From the NCBI GenBank assembly GCA_964612065.1, contig CAZTCD010000011.1:1-54885 (forward strand): a stretch of 54,885 nucleotides of DNA. The letters run 5' to 3'. Below are positions 50,852 to 54,885 of the stretch, piece by piece. Position 1 is the stretch's first letter; every line of letters starts with the position of its first letter. Below the pieces are notes generated by a model that saw nothing but the letters and a program-made list of their open reading frames with translations, made no database searches and was not told the DNA's origin. The translations under genes and the position numbers were made by a program. Origin of the DNA: JAKFYM01 sp964612065 (GTDB taxonomy: Bacteria; Bdellovibrionota; UBA1018; CAIPTA01).

Positions 50852-52063
50852 ATGGAAAAATGGAAAGATTTCGACCTTTATAACCCGGCCTCGGAACATG
50901 GGATGCTGCGCGAACTTGCGCGCAATTTCGCTCGCGATGAGCTCGAACCGCAAGCCGCCGAATTCGATCGTAGGGAGCAGTTCAACTTGCCGCTGCTGCG
51001 CAAACTCGGAGAGCTCGGCCTGCTCGGCCTTACCGTGCCGGAGGCTTACGGGGGATCCGGGCAGGACGCCACTTCGGTTTGTATCGTGCACGAGGAGCTT
51101 TCCTGGAGCGATCCCGGTTTTACGCTGGCCTATCTTGCTCACACCCTTCTCTGCGCCAATAATTTCGTGCACAACGCTTCGGAAGAACAGAAGCAGAAAT
51201 ATCTGCCCAAGCTTTCGAGCGGCGAATGGATCGGTTCGATGGCGATGAGCGAGCCTGCCTGCGGCACCGATGTGCTCTCGCTCGCCACTTACGCCAAAAA
51301 GAACGCGCAAGGCTATGAGATCAACGGCCGCAAGATGTGGATCACCAACGGCTGCCTCGACGACCAGAAAACCCCGGCCGATGTGGTGTGGCTTTACGCC
51401 CGCACCAACGATCCGAAAGAACCCAAAGCCAAGGTTTCCACCTTTATCGTAGACAGCACGCATGCGGGATATAGCGTGGGCCAGAAGATCATGGACAAGC
51501 TCGGCATGCGTGCCTCGAATACGGCGGAGCTGGTGTTCGATCACTGTCAGGTGCCGGCCTCTCAGCTGGTGGGCGCCGAAGGCGAGAGCAGCCAGCATAT
51601 GATGCGCAACCTTGAGCTCGAGCGTTTGGGCCTCGCCGCCATGAGCGTGGGGATGGCCCGCCGCTGCCTCGAGGTGATGATTCAGTATTCCCAGGAGCGC
51701 CAGGCTTTTGGTCAGGGCCTCTATCACTTCGGCCAGATCCAAAAGCATATCGGCGATAGCTACGCGAAATACCGTGCGGCCAAGGCTTATGTTTATGAAA
51801 CCGCCCGCCGTCTCGATCTGAGCAAGGGCGGTAACCGCATGGATTCCGATGGGGTGAAGCTCTTTGCCTCCACGGCGGCCAAGGAGATTGCCGATTCCGC
51901 GATCCAGGTGCTCGGCGGCTATGGTTACGTGGGGGAATACCGGGTGGAACGCCTCTGGCGCGACGCCAAGTTGATCGAGATCGGCGGCGGCACGATCGAG
52001 GCGCACCAGAAAAATATGACCCGCGATCTCGCCCGCAATCCCGGTTTGGTGGGGCAGCTTTGA
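50852..52063 (+). CDS. Acyl-CoA dehydrogenase, isovaleryl/long-chain catalytic layout
   Basis: A 403-residue flavoenzyme. Typical blocks are M-A-M-S-E-P-A-C-G-T-D (FAD and substrate), W-I-T-N-G, R-Q-A-F-G-Q, Q-V-L-G-G-Y-G-Y and E-R-L-W-R-D-A-K-L. The late E-G-T site that holds the base in short/medium-chain enzymes reads G-G-G-T, while E-L-E-R-L-G-L-A-A supplies the Glu position used in isovaleryl- and long-chain enzymes. The exact substrate is not determined. No electron-transfer flavoprotein genes adjoin. The ATG at 50852 lacks a Shine-Dalgarno; an upstream frame from 50816 is less likely. The next gene overlaps the stop as TTGA. Confidence 0.92.
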   Translation: MEKWKDFDLYNPASEHGMLRELARNFARDELEPQAAEFDRREQFNLPLLRKLGELGLLGLTVPEAYGGSGQDATSVCIVHEELSWSDPGFTLAYLAHTLLCANNFVHNASEEQKQKYLPKLSSGEWIGSMAMSEPACGTDVLSLATYAKKNAQGYEINGRKMWITNGCLDDQKTPADVVWLYARTNDPKEPKAKVSTFIVDSTHAGYSVGQKIMDKLGMRASNTAELVFDHCQVPASQLVGAEGESSQHMMRNLELERLGLAAMSVGMARRCLEVMIQYSQERQAFGQGLYHFGQIQKHIGDSYAKYRAAKAYVYETARRLDLSKGGNRMDSDGVKLFASTAAKEIADSAIQVLGGYGYVGEYRVERLWRDAKLIEIGGGTIEAHQKNMTRDLARNPGLVGQL

Positions 52064-52617
52064 CGCGCGCGGGCTTGATTCTCTTTCTCCTGTTTTCTCT
52101 CTCCGGCCGGCCGGCCATCGCCAACGATAATCCCGCGCCCGCTCTTCCGCCCCGGGAAGATACCGCAGAGCTCGGCGAGCTTGGAAAAGAGATGGAAGAT
52201 TTTCATTCCCAGGCGCAAAAAATGCTGCAGCAGCTTGAGCAGGCCACCGGAGCAAAGCCGGGCGGCCAGCCTGGAGGATCCCCCGGAGCAGAACCGCCCA
52301 GCAAGCTCGATGAGGCCAGAAGAAAAGCTATGCGGCTCGCTGCTGACGATCGTTTCCTCAAAAGCGCCGGCGAGCTTTGGAGCCATCCTGATCGCAATAA
52401 GATGCTCCTGATCCAGCTGGGATTCTTTATCGTGATGCTGATCTTCAAGGCCTGGAGGCAGAGTCGATCCACGCATTGGTTCAAGAAGCTGATCGTGGGC
52501 TTTTTCTTTTCTATCCTCACCTGGGTGGGGCTCGTTTATCTGATCCCGCTCCTGGTGCTCGGTGAGCCTTTTGCGGTGTTTACGGGCACGCTCTTCAAGG
52601 TTTTTCTGTCGGGCTGA
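52060..52617 (+). CDS. Exported/membrane protein of unknown function
   Basis: A 185-residue protein starting with TTG in a TTGA overlap with the acyl-CoA dehydrogenase stop. A signal peptide (L-I-L-F-L-L-F-S-L-S) is followed by a helical, Gln/Pro/Gly-rich periplasmic part (about 25-110) and two membrane helices near 117-131 and 145-168, leaving a short C terminus. Family not recognised. The tight coupling suggests shared regulation with the dehydrogenase rather than a shared pathway. Confidence 0.65.
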   Translation: MTRAGLILFLLFSLSGRPAIANDNPAPALPPREDTAELGELGKEMEDFHSQAQKMLQQLEQATGAKPGGQPGGSPGAEPPSKLDEARRKAMRLAADDRFLKSAGELWSHPDRNKMLLIQLGFFIVMLIFKAWRQSRSTHWFKKLIVGFFFSILTWVGLVYLIPLLVLGEPFAVFTGTLFKVFLSG

Positions 52618-52669
52618 GGGTTGTTTGAAATGGGTTTCGAAATATGAAGCTGGGATTTTTGGAGGGGGC

Positions 52670-53116
52670 ATGCTTAAGTTGAAGATTCTGTTTGCCGCTC
52701 TGGTTTGTTGCGCGTTTTCTGCATTCGCAAAAGCGGATGCTCCTGCTGCCAAGGAATTCTCCCCGCTCGTAGATTGTGAGAACGCTTTGAAAAAGCACTG
52801 CAGTCATATCGAGAGAAAGCCAGAAACCTTTGGCGAGCTGGAGGCATGCATGTCGAAGCACGGACTGGCGGACATATGCCACGCTCGAAGAGGAAAGAGT
52901 GCTTCCACTGCTGAAAGAAAGAGGGCGGAACGGAAGGAAAAGCGCGATCAGCTAGAGCGTAATTGCAGTCAGGAAATACAGAAGTTCTGCTCCGCAAAGC
53001 GCAAAGTCGGACAAAGGGCTAACGGCAGAAAGTGTTTGCGTGAACATCTGGAAGAACTGTCGGAGCCATGCCGAAAGACTCTGGATGAATCGTTCAAGCC
53101 GGCATTTGGTTTCTAG
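52670..53116 (+). CDS. Exported protein with two GLG1-like Cys-rich repeats
   Basis: A 148-residue protein with a signal peptide (L-K-I-L-F-A-A-L-V-C-C-A-F-S-A-F-A). Two segments follow the pattern C-x(6,7)-C-x(10-17)-C-x(9,10)-C: first D-C-E-N-A-L-K-K-H-C...C-M-S-K-H-G-L-A-D-I-C, then N-C-S-Q-E-I-Q-K-F-C...C-L-R-E-H-L-E-E-L-S-E-P-C. This spacing resembles the cysteine-rich repeat of Golgi protein GLG1 (PF00839), which also occurs in bacteria. A Lys/Arg-rich helix links the two. GGAGGGGG before the ATG fixes the start; the upstream part of the frame is not protein-like. Function is unknown. Confidence 0.75.
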   Translation: MLKLKILFAALVCCAFSAFAKADAPAAKEFSPLVDCENALKKHCSHIERKPETFGELEACMSKHGLADICHARRGKSASTAERKRAERKEKRDQLERNCSQEIQKFCSAKRKVGQRANGRKCLREHLEELSEPCRKTLDESFKPAFGF

Positions 53117-53136
53117 TTCGGCTTTCCCTGATGTTC

Positions 53137-54489
53137 CTAGGCGCGCTTCAGGTAGGGCTCGAGCAGCGATCGAGCATCCACGCGGGCGCCGAGCTTGGCC
53201 ATCAAGGTAAACACCCCGGCCATTTTCCGGTCGAGAAATACCAGCTCTTTCGGAGGGGATCGGAGCGGGAAGCGGCGGAAGATTTCCCAGCCTCTCATGG
53301 CTACTCTTTTGGGCAAATCGCTCTCTGCCCAGGAGAAGGGCTGAGGCTCCAGGAAGGGCTCGGTGATCTCGAGGCAGAGGCGGTAGAAGAGCACCTTGAG
53401 CTCTTCCGGATCGGTGGGCTCGAGTAGCCCGAGCGCGTAGGCCCCGCTCTCGAGGCGCGCCCGGTCCTGGTAGAAGCTGCCCGAGAGCAATTCCTTATAG
53501 TTTTTGAGAAAGCCTGCAGGGATCTCCCGCATGGCTCCGAAATCGAGGAGCACGAAGCGGTCTAGGTCATGGCTGTGCTTCCCGAGGCGCACCCGGTAGT
53601 TTCCGAAATGTGGATCCGTTTGCATGCTCTTCCATTCAAAGAGTTCGCGCAGGTAGAGCTCAAGAAAGGCGAGAGCGAGAGCGTTCCTTCTCTCCTGAGA
53701 GAGGTTTGCCACTTCGGGAGATTCCACCGGAATGCCTTCTTCAAAGCTCATGGCGAGAACTTTCGGGGCGCTATAAGCAGGGTAGAGCTTGGGCACGATA
53801 TAGCGGGGATCGTTTTTGAGTTCCCGGGCGAAGAATTCCAGGGAAACTGCCTCCCGGCGGTAGTCGGTTTCCCGCTTCAGCATCGTGCGCACTTCTTCGA
53901 AGAGAGCGTCGGTGGCGGGGATTTTGGGAAGCCAGTCGGTGAGGGAGAGGATCCGCCGCAGGGATTTCAGGTCGGAATCGATGCTTTTTTCCACTCCTGG
54001 ATATTGGATTTTCAAGGCGAGGCGCTCGCTTGTGCGCTGGATTAGCGCGCTATGCACCTGCCCGAGCGAGGCCGCTCCGCAGGGCTCGGGATCGATCTCG
54101 AGCTCGGAGAGTGCATCTTTTGGCAGGCGGCGCTTAAGGGTTTTTTCCATCTCGCTCCATTCGAGGGGAGGGGAATCGGCCTGCAGGGTGCGGAGTAGGG
54201 CGTTGATCTCGGGAGGAAAGAAGTGCTCGCCATAAATGCCGAGGGTTTGGCCCACCTTCATGAGCGAGCCCTTGAGCTGCCCGAGCTCTTTTACGAGTGC
54301 TTGTGCTTGCAGGAGGCGGTGAGCTTCGCTCTTGGCTTTTTTTCCGGCCTCGCTTTCCAGCAGAGTGGTGATCGCATGGCCCGCGGCCCGCGTGGCGGCC
54401 TTCAGCGTGAGTGAGGCAAGGCTGAAGGAGCGCGATGCCGTGCCGGTGCGCAGGGTTTTGATCTTTTTGCGGTCTTTTGGTTGAGTCAC
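53137..54489 (-). CDS. ABC1/UbiB-family atypical kinase
   Basis: A 450-residue protein of the UbiB/ADCK/COQ8 family. Family marks are the K-x-G-Q motif (L-M-K-V-G-Q), the A-A-S-L-G-Q-V-H loop that replaces the normal Gly-rich loop, the Lys in L-A-L-K-I-Q-Y-P-G-V, Q-T-D-P-H-F-G-N-Y and the metal-binding D-F-G-A-M. Relatives act as ATPases supporting quinone biosynthesis or lipid homeostasis. There is no C-terminal membrane pair as in E. coli UbiB, so this is closer to the soluble AarF group. The GTG start lies 49 bases from the photolyase stop, so the two may be co-transcribed. Confidence 0.9.
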   Translation of the reverse strand: MTQPKDRKKIKTLRTGTASRSFSLASLTLKAATRAAGHAITTLLESEAGKKAKSEAHRLLQAQALVKELGQLKGSLMKVGQTLGIYGEHFFPPEINALLRTLQADSPPLEWSEMEKTLKRRLPKDALSELEIDPEPCGAASLGQVHSALIQRTSERLALKIQYPGVEKSIDSDLKSLRRILSLTDWLPKIPATDALFEEVRTMLKRETDYRREAVSLEFFARELKNDPRYIVPKLYPAYSAPKVLAMSFEEGIPVESPEVANLSQERRNALALAFLELYLRELFEWKSMQTDPHFGNYRVRLGKHSHDLDRFVLLDFGAMREIPAGFLKNYKELLSGSFYQDRARLESGAYALGLLEPTDPEELKVLFYRLCLEITEPFLEPQPFSWAESDLPKRVAMRGWEIFRRFPLRSPPKELVFLDRKMAGVFTLMAKLGARVDARSLLEPYLKRA

Positions 54490-54538
54490 GGCCTAGGAGT
54501 ATAGCATGCCAAGGGCTAGACAGGGGCGTGGCAGAAGC

Positions 54539-54885
54539 TTATGCCTTGGCTTCTTTGAAAAGCGCGAGGGCTTTATCGCGCTGAGCGGAATGGTCCACGA
54601 TAGGCGCAGGGTATTTTCCTCTCAAGAGAGGCGGGGGTTCGTGGATATCTTTGGCGCTCAAGGAGGCGAGCTCCGGGATTTGTTCCCGGATATAGGCGCC
54701 CTCCGGATCGAACTTCTCCGATTGGGAATAGGGATTGAAGATGCGGAAGTAGGGCTGCGCATCGCAGCCGGTGGAAGCGCTCCACTGCCAGCCTCCGTTA
54801 TTGGCGGCGAGATCAAAATCCAGCAGTTGGGCGGCGAAATATTCCTCACCCTTTTTCCAGTCGATCAGCAGGTCTTTTACGAGGA
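54539..54885 (-). CDS. phrB: Deoxyribodipyrimidine photolyase, C-terminal part
   Basis: The frame is open to the right window edge, leaving about 114 C-terminal residues. N-N-G-G-W-Q-W-S-A-S-T-G, D-A-Q-P-Y-F-R-I-F-N-P, F-D-P-E-G-A-Y-I-R and Y-P-A-P-I-V-D-H are the FAD-binding-domain signatures of class I CPD photolyases and related cryptochromes. The Asn of the N-N-G-G segment and the W-Q-W residues belong to the FAD and electron-transfer region. The enzyme repairs UV-induced pyrimidine dimers with light. A DASH-type or 6-4 photolyase is not excluded without the rest of the protein. Confidence 0.93.
   Translation of the reverse strand, partial: LVKDLLIDWKKGEEYFAAQLLDFDLAANNGGWQWSASTGCDAQPYFRIFNPYSQSEKFDPEGAYIREQIPELASLSAKDIHEPPPLLRGKYPAPIVDHSAQRDKALALFKEAKA

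Noticed and set aside
50708..52255. 515-codon minus-strand frame across the acyl-CoA dehydrogenase
   Set aside because: It crosses three well-supported genes on the plus and minus strands and has no motif.

Overview
This GC-rich window is densely packed with genes and looks chromosomal. It encodes housekeeping functions (ClpP, ClpX, the omega subunit of RNA polymerase, leucyl-tRNA synthetase, tRNA-dihydrouridine synthase, membrane pyrophosphatase) and an unusually large share of signal-peptide-bearing proteins of unknown function. The gene content fits a Gram-negative, didermal bacterium: an outer-membrane beta-barrel, lipoprotein, SlyD, SthA, RarD, UbiB-like and OsmC are all present. The many small Cys-containing exported proteins recall the Bdellovibrio-like lineages (Bdellovibrionota/Oligoflexia). 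That assignment is an inference, since no rRNA or other decisive marker is present.

Layout. 1-6740: ygfZ end, a PHA-system-type protein, an OppA-like binding protein, a small convergent gene pair, dus, then clpP-clpX closed by a strong terminator. 6740-8870: an accessory islet with an AbiE-type two-gene module, an AbiEi-like protein with a PD-(D/E)XK-like front domain and a nucleotidyltransferase. 8870-12300: rpoZ and four exported unknowns, two of them tandem paralogues. 12300-20800: SWIM/SNF2 helicase, GNAT, OsmC, a poly-Asp exported protein, leuS with tandemly repeated 3' end, and a tandem rhodanese. 20800-27912: TonB-like and DUF2339 membrane proteins, pyrophosphatase, a secreted HEARH putative metallopeptidase and its partner. 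27912-28295: a repeat-rich non-coding stretch with a GCCCAC hexamer array. 28296-36280: an envelope cluster (beta-barrel, EF-hand lipoprotein, 960-residue exported protein) and a secreted alpha/beta hydrolase. 36280-44810: cupin, ndh-OMT-membrane operon, membrane J-protein, fatty acid desaturase, slyD-rarD-sthA operon, Lys-rich exported protein. 44900-48122: LysR regulator, HDOD-like protein, and a CBS/STAS/ferredoxin operon. 48123-54885: a 20-bp-inverted-repeat element, small exported proteins, Bcp plus DUF2817 peptidase, acyl-CoA dehydrogenase with downstream exported genes, UbiB-family kinase and the end of a photolyase.

The points most worth a second look are the AbiE-type islet, the CBS-STAS-ferredoxin operon, the inverted-repeat element behind it, the envelope trio, the osmC leader hairpin that contains its own ribosome-binding site, the leuS 3' repeats, and a recurring pattern in which a good -35/-10 sits only 6-7 nt before a start codon without Shine-Dalgarno sequence (possible leaderless transcripts). 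No tRNA, rRNA, CRISPR array, complete insertion sequence or prophage was seen. All functional calls rest on reading motifs by eye; no search was run.
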